Origin: CAVSEK01 sp963726975 | GTDB lineage: Bacteria > Actinomycetota > Actinomycetes > Mycobacteriales > SCTD01 | Length of the DNA stretch: 64,000 nt | Assembly: GCA_963726975.1 (NCBI GenBank) | Contig: CAVSEK010000001.1 | Location: 62,001 to 126,000 of the forward strand | Direction of reading: 5' to 3' | Part shown: positions 41,277 through 49,715 of the stretch, piece after piece | How the letters are laid out: each line of letters begins with the position of its first letter | How positions within the stretch are numbered: the stretch's first letter is position 1 | Notes under the pieces: generated by a model | What the model was told of the DNA's origin: nothing | The model's database searches: none | What the model saw: the letters and a program-made list of their open reading frames with translations, nothing else | Made by a program: the position numbers and the translations under genes

Positions 41277-41914
41277 TGGGCAGCCTCCGCGCTGGGGACC
41301 AGCCCGGCGTTGCCCCGAGCCCGCCCACGATCTGTCGGGGGCAGGTAGCCGAGCTCACGCGCTCGCGCCACCCATCGGGAGGCGGTCGGCTTGGTCGTCG
41401 GCGACCACGGGGCCTCCTTGATGACCGCACGCAGGGGGTTGCGGCCGGCAGCCAGCGCGGAGCTGTAGACCACCGCGACGGCCCGGTAGTGCTCGTCGTC
41501 CAGTCGTCGCCCCCGCTCGGGCTCCACCCAGTCGTCGGCCTGCCTCCGCAGGTTCTCGACGAGGCCGGGCGAGACGTCGAGCTCGTGCTCCCGCCCCTCG
41601 GCACGCAGCGCGTCGTACGTCTCGACCATGTCGCCTCCGACCCGCTCGTACTTGAGCCGCCTTCCCGCCTGCACCAGCTCGTGGAGTCGCAGCTCGCGGA
41701 GACGACTGGCGGTCATCGGGTGCACGTCAGCTCCGTCCCGCAGCCGCACGTCGAAGCCCGTGCAGACGACACCGGACTCACCTGGCGCCCAGTGCAGCGC
41801 GACCTCCCAGGGACCGTCGGCCTGCGGCCACGGCAAGACCGTGTCCGCGAGCCAGTCCTCAACTACCGCCTTCACTGCCGCTCTGCCTCTCGTCGTTCTC
41901 GTTCGACGCGACAT
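41273..41914 (-). CDS. Unknown element protein upstream of integrase
   Basis: A 213-residue protein coupled to int (its TGA overlaps the int GTG). The N-terminus (VKAVVEDWLADTVLPWPQAD) is followed by a possible beta-sheet region. The C-terminus SRWVARARELGYLPPTDRGRA looks like a helix-turn-helix. Proteins with this RARELGxLPPT ending often accompany actinobacterial integrases, but I know no established function. It may regulate element genes. It is divergent from the xis-like gene. Confidence 0.7.
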   Translation of the reverse strand: MSRRTRTTRGRAAVKAVVEDWLADTVLPWPQADGPWEVALHWAPGESGVVCTGFDVRLRDGADVHPMTASRLRELRLHELVQAGRRLKYERVGGDMVETYDALRAEGREHELDVSPGLVENLRRQADDWVEPERGRRLDDEHYRAVAVVYSSALAAGRNPLRAVIKEAPWSPTTKPTASRWVARARELGYLPPTDRGRARGNAGLVPSAEAAQ

Positions 41915-41973
41915 CGTTATCGGTACTGCGAGTCGCTTGTCAGCACGTTCTCACACGACGCATCGTCTTGTCC

Positions 41974-42198
41974 ATGGACGAGACGACATCAGCCCCCACC
42001 GGCCGCCACTGGACGGACCGGACCACCCTCACTGTGACCGAGGCCGGCGACATCCTGGGCCTCAGCCGCAGCGCCGCCTACGAGGCGATCAGGCGCGACG
42101 AGATCCCGAGCTTCCGCGTGGGCGGACGCATCCTCGTGCCGGTCCCCCGGCTCGCTCGGATGCTCGGCTACGCGCTGGGCACCGAGACGGCTGCCTGA
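41974..42198 (+). CDS. xis: Excisionase-like helix-turn-helix protein
   Basis: A 74-residue protein of the HTH_17/Xis type: TLTVTEAGDILGLSRSAAYE then IRRDEIPSFRVGGRILVP, the usual helix-turn-helix plus wing. Small proteins of this kind direct excision with the tyrosine integrase. ATG 41974 is chosen; a TTG two codons upstream is possible. The Rep-like gene follows four bases after its stop. Confidence 0.86.
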   Translation: MDETTSAPTGRHWTDRTTLTVTEAGDILGLSRSAAYEAIRRDEIPSFRVGGRILVPVPRLARMLGYALGTETAA

Positions 42199-42202
42199 GC
42201 GC

Positions 42203-43291
42203 ATGACGCTCGCCTCTGGCCCTTCTGACAGGGCGTGGAGTCGCCCTGTTCCTGGGTTCGGGGCGGACACCGTGACGCTGCGCGGCCCTGCGACCGCCGA
42301 GCTCATGCAGCAGCTCCCGGACCGTCGCGTCAGGGACATGCTGGACGACACCACCGGCGTGCTGACCGAGGAGCAGCGCGGCGGCAACACGACAGTGGCC
42401 GTGGGAGATGCCTACGTCCAGGTCTACGCCGACCTGCGGACGGGCGTGCCGGAGGTCCGGCTGACGTTCTCGGCGCCGGCTGTTCTGCGCGGCCACAACG
42501 CGGAGCCGTTGTCCCTGTCGCTTCTGCCAGAGGTGTCGCACGCCGTCTGGTCCGTCGTGACACAGCAGCTCTCAGGGCTGCCGGACTACGGCGAACTGCG
42601 TCTGACGCGGCTCGACCTGGCTCGTGACTTCGTCGGCGTCGAGAGCATCCCGTCAACCCTTTGGGCGATCTCGCAGCTCCCGGTGCAGAGAGCCAGGAAG
42701 GACGTGCTCGCAAGGGGGGCCAACGGCAACTGGCAGTCGCTGACACGCGGCAACGTCGGCCGCTGGGTGGCCGTCTCCTACGACAAGGGGGAGGAGCTCC
42801 TGGACAAGGCGAACCGGCAGTACGACGACGACCGCGCAGCGACGTACCGCGCTGCCGCTGCCGACGCCGACCAGCGCCAGCGTTGGGAGTTGCAGATGCG
42901 GCGTGCCACGTTGGTCGCGGAGGGCGTGACCGGAGTAAAGCTCGACGAGCGAAGGATGTTCACCATGACCGAGAAGTACTTCCGACGTACGCGCTTCGAC
43001 ACGATCACGGGCGGCAGCGAGCGGTTGGTCCGCGAGCTCGACAAGCTCTCCGACGCCGAGGCGCGAGGCGTCGTCATCGTCCTCGTGGCCGACCTGCTGG
43101 GAAGCGCACCTCGGTACGGCCACAACAAGGCGCAGGACTACCGCAGGCTCGCCCGCAGCCTCGGTCTCAGCGCAGCCGACATCGTCCCTGAGACGTCGGA
43201 GCCGCGCCGGCTCGACTTCGCAACTGGCACGGAGCTCGTCGGCGACGAGGCTCTCGGCAACCCCGTCCAGGACGTGAGGCGCACTGCCTGA
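42203..43291 (+). CDS. Replication initiator-like protein (Rep_trans / phage gene II type)
   Basis: A 362-residue protein. Visible motifs are GELRLTRLDLARDFVGVESI, VAVSYDKGEELLD and QRWELQMRRATLVAEGV. The order DLxxDF, then YDK, then W-E-R matches the catalytic core of Rep_trans-type rolling-circle initiators; the candidate nucleophile Tyr is in VSYDKG. It probably replicates the excised circle. Assignment rests on these motifs only. Confidence 0.7.
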   Translation: MTLASGPSDRAWSRPVPGFGADTVTLRGPATAELMQQLPDRRVRDMLDDTTGVLTEEQRGGNTTVAVGDAYVQVYADLRTGVPEVRLTFSAPAVLRGHNAEPLSLSLLPEVSHAVWSVVTQQLSGLPDYGELRLTRLDLARDFVGVESIPSTLWAISQLPVQRARKDVLARGANGNWQSLTRGNVGRWVAVSYDKGEELLDKANRQYDDDRAATYRAAAADADQRQRWELQMRRATLVAEGVTGVKLDERRMFTMTEKYFRRTRFDTITGGSERLVRELDKLSDAEARGVVIVLVADLLGSAPRYGHNKAQDYRRLARSLGLSAADIVPETSEPRRLDFATGTELVGDEALGNPVQDVRRTA

Positions 43292-43389
43292 CCGCCTCCA
43301 CGGACCTGGTCGCCTCTCACGATGAGTGCTCCGCCCGCGAAAAGTGAGCCGAGAACGCCCGTTGAGAGCGCACGACCCGTCGGAAGTGC

Positions 43390-44225
43390 CTACTTCCTGA
43401 CTGGCGCGGGATCGCGTCCCTCGGGGCGTTTCTGGCGCAGCGTCGGTACTCGCGCAACCTGCTCCGGCGTAGCCAGGCTGCTCTCCACCGCCAACAGGCT
43501 GAGCACGCGCACGGGCCGCTGCGCCTCGGCGGCCGCGTGCACCTTGTGATGACCGTCGAGCAGGAAGTGCGTCAGCCCCCAGTGCTCGTACCAGTCGCTG
43601 CCGTCAGGAGCGACCGCAGGCGCGCAGACGTCCAAGGTCGCAACCGCTACCGCCGTGGGCACCGAAGACCCGGACAGTCGTTCGACGTAGGCGGCCACGC
43701 GCTCACGGTGGTCCCACGCGGGAGGCAGCATGGGGACGAGGAACTCGTACATGTGCGCCTCCGCGAGACGGGGGTCTCGAACGTCCGGTAGTACGCCGTC
43801 CTCGGGTACTCGGGCAGCCCCCAGAAGGAGTCCACCCCCCAGGTCTTGAGCTGCTCCTCAGCGAAGTAGTCGCCGGCGAGCGACGGCGCCACAAGCCGAG
43901 GCTGGACGGTGAGGAGCATCGGCAGGTACGTCCCGCGTTCTAGGAGCTGGCCGAAGCTCGTGATGACGTCTTCGTCCAGATCCTCGGTGCCGTGAGCGAG
44001 GCGCTGGCGCAGCTCCTCGACGGGCAGCGTGTCGTTCGACCCCTCCAAACGGCGGAACAGGAACGCGCACGTCCCGCAAGGGAAGCTGAGCTCGTAGGCC
44101 GGCCGGTCGTCGAGGAACATCAGCCGTCGACCAGCCCAGGCACCCTCAGGCTTCTCCTCCTCACCGAACCGCAGCCGAGGATCGTCGGAGCCGAGACGGC
44201 GGGGCTCACCGACCTTGAGGACCAT
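43390..44225 (-). CDS. Unknown cargo protein with LDGHHK motif, frame broken near 43784
   Basis: Two frames join into about 277 residues. The first part has RPAYELSFPCGTCAFLFRRL and EELRQRLAHGTEDLDEDVI. The second has MYEFLVPMLPPAWDHRERV and LTHFLLDGHHKVHAAAEAQR. At 43783-43785 the sequence reads CG[G][A][C]GTT on the minus strand, as if three wobble bases were written; removing two restores YYRVRDPRLAEAHMYEFL. The DGHHK block recalls the DGHHR loop of ParB/Srx-fold enzymes. I know no function for it. Confidence 0.68.
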
Positions 44226-44340
44226 GCCCGGAACCGTAGTGGCGGTGCACTGGCGTTAGCAAGTTGTTAGCCGAGGCCACGAAACCGCAGGTCAGAGGCA
44301 GGGCCTCGGATCTCTTATCCGCTGGTTGAGCTGCACGCGA

Positions 44341-44901
44341 TCACCGCTCGATGACGAAGGAGCCGTCCGGCGTGCCGGCCTCGAACAGCTCGTCACCGTC
44401 CACCCAGCGACGCAGCCAGTCGGACAGGCTGTCCGACTCGATCCCCCAAGCGGCCGACCAGTCCTCGTCTACCGGGTTCGGATCGAAGCGGAGCACCCTC
44501 GCCTCCGGCGTACGCGAGTCGATGCACGAGTAGATGGCACAGCCCCAGTGGCACACGGGCAGCACGCCCTCGGGCCAGAAGTACGCCGGGTCTTGATCGT
44601 CTAGCAGCAGACGAAGCCGGTAGTCCTCGATGACGTCCGTGCTCATGTCCGACTTCACGCCGCCAAGGAGGCCGATGAGCCCGTAGCCCGGACCGATGCC
44701 ACCGTTGGCGACTCGCCCGTACAGGTCCCGCACCGCAGCAGGAAGCGTCAGGCCAAGCTCTCGCTCGGCCTCGTCCAGCATCCTTGGGGCGAGCGGCGGC
44801 GCCGGTCTCGCCTGGTTGGGAAGGGCGAAGTCGCACGGCTCGGCGGAGGACAGGCGCGCCAGCAACGGCTTCATGAGGTCTTCGGGCAGTGCGCTCACCA
44901 C
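44341..44901 (-). CDS. SMI1/KNR4 (SUKH) family protein
   Basis: A 186-residue SUKH-fold protein. MLDEAERELGLTLPAAVRDLY and VANGGIGPGYGLIGLLGG are the family signature, followed by WPEGVLPVCHWGCAIYSCID and WLRRWVDGDELFE. Many SUKH proteins are immunity proteins against nuclease or other polymorphic toxins; others are regulatory. No cognate toxin is seen next to it unless the TIR gene is the partner. A run of ten C (44915-44924) lies just upstream of the start. Confidence 0.88.
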   Translation of the reverse strand: MVSALPEDLMKPLLARLSSAEPCDFALPNQARPAPPLAPRMLDEAERELGLTLPAAVRDLYGRVANGGIGPGYGLIGLLGGVKSDMSTDVIEDYRLRLLLDDQDPAYFWPEGVLPVCHWGCAIYSCIDSRTPEARVLRFDPNPVDEDWSAAWGIESDSLSDWLRRWVDGDELFEAGTPDGSFVIER

Positions 44902-44914
44902 GAACGGACGGTAT

Positions 44915-44924
44915 CCCCCCCCCC
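44915..44924. repeat. Ten-base C homopolymer before the SUKH start
   Basis: On the coding strand of the SUKH gene this is G10, ending 14 nt before GTG 44901. A tract this long is the longest mononucleotide run I saw in the window and is prone to slippage. Confidence 0.85.
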
Positions 44925-45043
44925 GGTTTCACCGCCCAGAGCCCCTGCTCACCGCCCCGCTATCGCCAGGTCCTCTCTCACGATGAGGGGGATTTCCAGT
45001 GAGGAGGGCCGCCAACGAGCGTTGTCGCAGCACGCACGCCCGT

Positions 45044-45986
45044 TCAGGCGCTCTGTTCCAGGTCGTAGCGGTCCAGATCCGCCTGCACCGCAACCGCGCC
45101 GGGCTGCTGCCGCAGGAAGTCGCGGACGACCTTCTCGTTGGCACGTCCTGAGTCGTGCGGGCTGCTCGCCCAGAAGACCTGTGTGTTCATCTCGACGGCG
45201 TCGAGCAGGACGCGACACTGCTCTCCGTCGAGGTTCCGCAGCTTCCGCAGCCGCTCCCAGACCTCATCGGTGTTCTTGAAGCTCCGCGACTCCCGCATGG
45301 CCTTCACCAACGAGCTGGCGAGTCCACCGTGGAGCTCGGGGCGAGCCTCAAGAACGTCCAGCAAGGCTTCGGCCAGCGCCGGCGCGTCCTTGCCGGCTGC
45401 CGGGATGGCCTGCCGCTCCCCCAGCGGCCCGTACGGGGCCAGGTCGAACTTGAGCGACACCACCGGGACTCCACGGCCGAGCAGCCAGCCGACCTCTTGG
45501 CCGCACCAGTCGCTGCCCTTGAACTCCTGGTGCAGGAAGGCCACGCCACCGTCCGTCGTGCCCAGTGCCTTGAGGATCTCGTCCTTCCACTCCCGGTCGG
45601 GCTCGATGTCCTCGTGGGCGACGAACAGCTCGACGCCGAACCTGGCCAGCGCGGCCGCCACTGACCCCACCAGGGCCTTGTGCGACGACTGATGCGAGGC
45701 GAAGAAAGCCAGCGGGCGCCGGCAGCCGCTTGCAGCGCGGGTCACGCCCTGAGCCGCGTCCTCGACGGTCTCGGACGAACAGGTGGCTGCCCAGGGACAC
45801 GAGGTCGTCGTCTGTGGCTGCTCGCAGAAGGCGGCCGAGCTCTCGGGTTCGCTCGAACTCCCAGTCGTTCGTGGTCATGAAGTTGAGGCCGAACTCCTCC
45901 ATGACCAGCTCGGCGTCTTCGTAGGACAGCTCGCCAAGCTCGTCACGCAGCTCGGCGATGAGCTTGATGCGCTCGCTCCGGTCCAC
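45044..45986 (-). CDS. Effector-associated-domain-like TIR protein, frame broken at 45773
   Basis: About 313 residues once the frame is restored. Residues 1-75 (MDRSERIKLIAELRDELGEL and RELGRLLRAATDDDLVSLGS) form a small helical domain like the effector-associated domains of bacterial conflict proteins. A TIR domain follows: PLAFFASHQSSHKALVGSV, FGVELFVAHEDIEPDREWKD with the candidate catalytic Glu, and WCGQEVGWLLGRGVPVVSL. The C-terminal 110 residues are unassigned. TIR effectors cleave NAD or make signalling nucleotides in phage defence. One extra base at 45773 splits the frame. A GAGGAGG box precedes GTG 45986. Confidence 0.82.
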
Positions 45987-46019
45987 CAGCGTCCTCCTCG
46001 TCGTGAGCGTAGGCGCGGC

Positions 46020-46181
46020 TCAGGCGGTGGGGCGGAACTCCTCAACGACGTCGATGCGTCCGACGATGTTGGCGTTGAGCTCCTCGACAAGATCGACAAG
46101 ACGCCGCCCGTCCACCAGGGGGACGAGCTGCTGGCTGTAGCCCTCGAAGTCGTCGAGCTCGAAGCTGACGCGGTGCCTCAT
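46020..46181 (-). CDS. Small unknown cargo protein
   Basis: A 53-residue acidic protein (MRHRVSFELDDFEGYSQQLV to EEFRPTA). It is just upstream of the TIR gene in the same direction. It has no strong ribosome site. It may be the N-terminal piece of a longer family or a genuine small partner. Between it and attR (46182-46346) nothing is recognisable. Confidence 0.5.
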   Translation of the reverse strand: MRHRVSFELDDFEGYSQQLVPLVDGRRLVDLVEELNANIVGRIDVVEEFRPTA

Positions 46182-46346
46182 CGGTCAAGCATCTCCCGGC
46201 ACGGCAACCGGCTAACGCTCCTGCTAACGAACCCAGCGGGACGTGGCCAGCTTGCACGGACGAGGGCGGACGATGGGGCGCCTCGTCCTCGCACCAGGAG
46301 GACCTGCAAGGACCCAGCAGGACGCGGCGGCACTCACTCGGGCTTC

Positions 46347-46391
46347 CTCTTAATCCGCGGGTTCGGGGTTCAAGTCCCTGGCGGCGCACCC
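46347..46391 (+). repeat. attR core (duplicate tRNA-Lys 3' end)
   Basis: This is the second copy of the 45-bp tRNA-Lys 3' segment, not preceded by a tRNA 5' half. It marks the right end of the integrated element. Confidence 0.9.
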
Positions 46392-46401
46392 GTCTCGACC
46401 C

Positions 46402-46432
46402 CAGGCCCTCCTCCCACCGGGACGGGGGCCTG
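46402..46432 (+). terminator. Original tRNA-Lys terminator, displaced by the element
   Basis: CAGGCCCTCCTCCC pairs with GGGACGGGGGCCTG around a 3-nt loop (14 bp, two mismatches), starting 10 bp past attR. Before insertion it lay directly behind tRNA-Lys. Confidence 0.65.
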
Positions 46433-46533
46433 AGTCGTCGACGCTCCCGCGACGCCGTCCCGGAGCACCGTGCCGCGGTGCTGGACGCGACCGCGTCCGC
46501 CGGGCAGGGTGGGGCCCCGACCGCAGGAGCCCC

Positions 46534-47097
46534 GTGGCGCGTGATGTGACCTACTCCCTCGGCTGCTCGCTGGACGGCTTCACCACCGGCCCGGACGGCG
46601 GCTTCGGGTGGAGCGAGCCCGACGACGCGGTGTTCCGCTTCGTCACCGAGCAGGTCCGGTCCGTCGACGTGCACCTCATGGGACGGCGGCTCTACGAGAC
46701 GATGCTGTTCTGGGAGGACGCCGACGAGGACCCGGCGCTCGACGAGGCGTCGCGCGCGTGGACCGACGTGTGGCGCGCGATCCCCAAGATCGTGTTCTCC
46801 CGCACGCTGACCGCGGCGCGGGGCGCGCGGCTGGCCCAGGGCTCGCTGGCCGAGGAGGTCCGGCGCTGGCGGGCCGAGCCGGGTGACGGGCAGATCGCGG
46901 TGGGCGGGCCGGTCCTCGCGGCGGAGGCGGCGGCCCTCGGGCTCATCGACGAGTACCAGGTGCGCGTGCACCCGGTCGTGGTCGGCGGTGGGACGCCCTT
47001 CTTCGCCCGCGGCCTGCGTCAGACCGACCTCGACCTCGTCGAGAGCCGGACCTTCCCGTCCGGGGTGCTCTTCCTGCGCTACCGCGTGCGCCGCTGA
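46534..47097 (+). CDS. Dihydrofolate reductase-like (RibD C-terminal) protein 1
   Basis: A 187-residue protein of the RibD_C/DHFR fold: VTYSLGCSLDGFTTGPDGG, VHLMGRRLYETMLFW, IAVGGPVLAAEAAALGLIDEY and VVVGGGTPFFARGL. Stand-alone members are NADPH-dependent reductases of unknown substrate. GTG 46534 has GCAGGAG before it. A related gene follows 50 bp downstream. Confidence 0.88.
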   Translation: MARDVTYSLGCSLDGFTTGPDGGFGWSEPDDAVFRFVTEQVRSVDVHLMGRRLYETMLFWEDADEDPALDEASRAWTDVWRAIPKIVFSRTLTAARGARLAQGSLAEEVRRWRAEPGDGQIAVGGPVLAAEAAALGLIDEYQVRVHPVVVGGGTPFFARGLRQTDLDLVESRTFPSGVLFLRYRVRR

Positions 47098-47147
47098 CGG
47101 TCCGCGGCTGCGGCAGACTGCCGCCACCGAGGAGCGGAGGAACGGTC

Positions 47148-47693
47148 GTGGGACAGGTCCGCGTGCACGAGTTCGTCAGCCTGGACGGCGTCTTCGAGGA
47201 CCCCTCGTGGACCGCGCCGTACGGCTTCCCCGATGACCTGAGCGCCGCTGTCGGCGCCCTCACGGCCGCCAGCACCGGCATCCTGCTGGGCCGGCGGACG
47301 TTCGAGCTGTTCGCGCCTGCGTGGTCGGCGCGCAGCGACGAGGACGACCCCGGCGCGACGTTCTTCAACGGCACGCCGAAGCACGTCGTGTCGTCGACCC
47401 TCGACTCGGCGGACGCCTGGTCCGGCTCGCAGGTCGTCGGTCCGTACGACGTCGACGTCCTGAGAGGGCTGCGCGACGAGGCCGACCTCTACGTCAGCGG
47501 CAGCGGCACGGTGGTGCGGGCGATGCTGGCCGACGGTCTGGTCGACGAGCTGCACCTGTTCGTCTACCCGGTGGTGCTCGGCAGCGGCGCGCGGCTGCTG
47601 CCCGACGGCACCGCCCGGCTGGGTCTGCGACTGGTGTCGGCCGAGGCGCTGAGCAACGGGGTCGCCCACCTCACCTACGCCCCGGCGGCCTGA
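47148..47693 (+). CDS. Dihydrofolate reductase-like (RibD C-terminal) protein 2
   Basis: A 181-residue RibD_C-fold protein: VHEFVSLDGVFEDPSW, GILLGRRTFELFAPAW, YVSGSGTVVRAMLADGLVDEL and VVLGSGARLLPDG. It is only distantly similar to its neighbour, so this is an old duplication or a functional pair. GTG 47148 is preceded by GAGGAGCGGAGG. Confidence 0.88.
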   Translation: MGQVRVHEFVSLDGVFEDPSWTAPYGFPDDLSAAVGALTAASTGILLGRRTFELFAPAWSARSDEDDPGATFFNGTPKHVVSSTLDSADAWSGSQVVGPYDVDVLRGLRDEADLYVSGSGTVVRAMLADGLVDELHLFVYPVVLGSGARLLPDGTARLGLRLVSAEALSNGVAHLTYAPAA

Positions 47694-47796
47694 GCACCGG
47701 GCCGACGGGCCGCCCGGGCCCGGCTGTCGGCTGCCGTGCGCGTGCCCGGCAGCACACCGGGGTAGCCCGCGGGGACCGACGACGAGAGGAACACCC

Positions 47797-48255
47797 ATGA
47801 CCGAGTCCCCGCAGCCCTACGGCCCGCCCGGCGGCACCCCGGCCGGCTACGGCTCGGGCTACCCGCAGGCCGGTCAGGGCGCGGCCGGCCACGGCCAGCC
47901 CGGCGGGAAGCGCAACGGCCTGGGCATCGCCGCCCTCGTCGTCGGCATCCTCGCCGTGGTCACCAGCCTCACCGTGGTCGGCGGCATCGTCCTGGGCATC
48001 GTCGCGATCGTGCTCGGGGTCCTGGGGCGCAAGCGGGCCGGCCGGGGCGAGGCCGACAACGGCGGCGTCGCGCTCGCGGGCACCGTGCTCGGGGCCGTCG
48101 GCCTCGTCGCCTCGATCGCGCTCATCGCGCTCGGCCTGAGCATCCTCAACAGCGACTCCGGCCAGAAGCTGCAGGACTGCCTCGACAACGCCGGGCAGGA
48201 CCAGGCTGCCGTGCAGCAGTGCCAGCAGGAGTTCCAGAACGACCTCGGCCAGTAG
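47797..48255 (+). CDS. DUF4190-like membrane protein
   Basis: A 152-residue protein has a Gly/Pro/Tyr-rich cytoplasmic N-terminus. Two transmembrane helices follow (LGIAALVVGILAVVTSL with VVGGIVLGIVAIVLGVLG, then LAGTVLGAVGLVASIALIAL), then a Gln-rich tail with two cysteines. This is the common actinobacterial DUF4190 layout. Function unknown. A GAGAGGA box precedes the ATG. Confidence 0.82.
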   Translation: MTESPQPYGPPGGTPAGYGSGYPQAGQGAAGHGQPGGKRNGLGIAALVVGILAVVTSLTVVGGIVLGIVAIVLGVLGRKRAGRGEADNGGVALAGTVLGAVGLVASIALIALGLSILNSDSGQKLQDCLDNAGQDQAAVQQCQQEFQNDLGQ

Positions 48256-48267
48256 ACAGGAGAGACC

Positions 48268-48600
48268 GTGATCTACATCAGCGTCAAGTTCCCCGTCCGT
48301 CCCGGTGAGGCCGACGCCTTCATGCAGGAGGCGGCGTCCTACACGGCCGCCACCCGCGCGGAGGAGGGCAACGTCTTCTTCGAGTGGTCCCGGAGCCTCG
48401 ACGAGCCGGACACGTTCGTCCTGCTCGAGGCCTTCCGCGACGCCGAGGCCGGGGCGGCCCACGTCGCGGGGCAGCACGTCAAGGACTTCTTCGCCTGGGC
48501 GCCGGACTGGGTGACCGCGAAGCCGCAGATCATCTACCTGGACACGCCCGAGTTCACCGGCTGGGCGCCCATGGGCGAGATCGAGCCCCGCGGGCAGTAG
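48268..48600 (+). CDS. Antibiotic biosynthesis monooxygenase (ABM) family protein
   Basis: A 110-residue ferredoxin-like fold protein of the YgiN/ABM type. YISVKFPVRPGEADAFMQEA, NVFFEWSRSLDEPDTFVLLEAFRD and AHVAGQHVKDFF follow the family order. Likely a quinol or small-molecule oxygenase without cofactor. It lies 12 bp after the DUF4190-like gene. Confidence 0.85.
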   Translation: MIYISVKFPVRPGEADAFMQEAASYTAATRAEEGNVFFEWSRSLDEPDTFVLLEAFRDAEAGAAHVAGQHVKDFFAWAPDWVTAKPQIIYLDTPEFTGWAPMGEIEPRGQ

Positions 48601-48661
48601 GCCCCGCACGCGGGCGGACGGCAGCGGCGTGAGGGGCCGCCACCGCGGGGAGGAGGACCGC

Positions 48662-49713
48662 ATGCGCGCGCTCACCGTCCGACCCGGGGTCGCCGACTCG
48701 CTCGAGGTCGTCGACCTGCCCGAGCCCGACCAGGACGAGGGGACGGTCCTCGTACAGGGCCTGTCCGTCGGCCTGTGCGGCACCGACGTCGAGATCGTCG
48801 ACGCGGAGTACGGCGAGGCACCCGAGGGCGCGGACCGCCTGGTCCTGGGCCACGAGAACCTCGGCCGGGTCCTGCAGGCACCGGAGGGCAGCGGGCTGTC
48901 CGAGGGCGACCTCGTCGTGGGCATCGTCCGGCGCCCGGACCCGGTCCCCTGCGGCCTGCTCGGTCGGGCAGTGGGACATGTGCCGCAACGGCCGCTACAC
49001 CGAGCACGGCATCAAGGGCCTGCACGGGTTCGCCCGCGAGCGCTGGCGCGCCGACCCCGACGCCGTGGTGAGGATCGACCCGTCGCTCGGCGGCCTCGGG
49101 GTGCTGCTCGAGCCGACGACCGTGGTGGCCAAGGCCTGGCAGCAGGTGGACCGCATCGGGTCCCGGGCGTGGTGGGAGCCGCGGGTCGCCGTCGTGACCG
49201 GCGCCGGGCCCGTGGGGCTGCTGGCCGCGCTGCTGGGCGTGCAGAAGGGGCTCGACGTCCACGTCTTCGACCTCGTCGAGGACGGGCCGAAGCCCGACCT
49301 CGTCCGCCGGCTCGGCGCGACCTACCACTCCACCCCCCTGCCGGAGACCGACGTCTGCGCCGACGTGCTCGTCGAGTGCACCGGCGTCCCGCAGGTCGTC
49401 CTCGACGTCGTCGCCCACAACGCCGCCGACAGCATCACCTGCCTGACCGGCGTCTCCAGCCCCGGCCAGGACGTCTCCGTGGACATCGGTGCCGCCAACC
49501 GCGACGTGGTGCTCAGCAACGGCGTCGTCTTCGGCACCGTCAACGCCAACCGCGAGCACTACGAGCTCGCCGCGCAGGCGCTCGCCACCGCGGACCGGGA
49601 CTGGCTGGCGGCGCTCATCAGCCGCCGCGTGCCGCTCGAGGAGGTCCGTGACGCCTTCTCGCGCGCGCGACCACGACGTCAAGGTCGTGCTGGACCTGCC
49701 CGACGGCTCCTGA
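48662..49713 (+). CDS. Glucose 1-dehydrogenase-like MDR enzyme, two frame breaks
   Basis: A zinc-type medium-chain dehydrogenase of the archaeal glucose dehydrogenase group. GLCGTDVEIVDAEYGEAPEG and RLVLGHENLGRVLQ hold the catalytic zinc site. WDMCRNGRYTEHGIKGLHGF and VVTGAGPVGLLAALLGVQKG complete the signature. Shifts at about 48970 (restoring PCGCSVGQWDMCRNG) and at GC[G][C]GAC (49667-49668) are each one extra base. It oxidises glucose or another aldose with NAD(P). Confidence 0.87.
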
Positions 49714-49715
49714 GC

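Larger units (their letters stand above)
39946..46391. mobile_element. Integrated element in tRNA-Lys (about 6.4 kb)
   Basis: The element is bounded by 45-bp direct repeats with one mismatch (39946-39990 and 46347-46391). Left module: int, an unknown gene, a divergent xis-like gene and a Rep_trans-like initiator, typical of small actinobacterial integrative elements that replicate when excised. Right module (43.3-46.2 kb): an unknown LDGHHK protein, a SUKH protein, an effector-type TIR protein and a 53-codon gene, all on the minus strand. No transfer (FtsK/TraB) gene is visible, so it is probably mobilisable rather than self-transmissible. Codons ending in A or T are more frequent than in the flanks. 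Confidence 0.9.
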
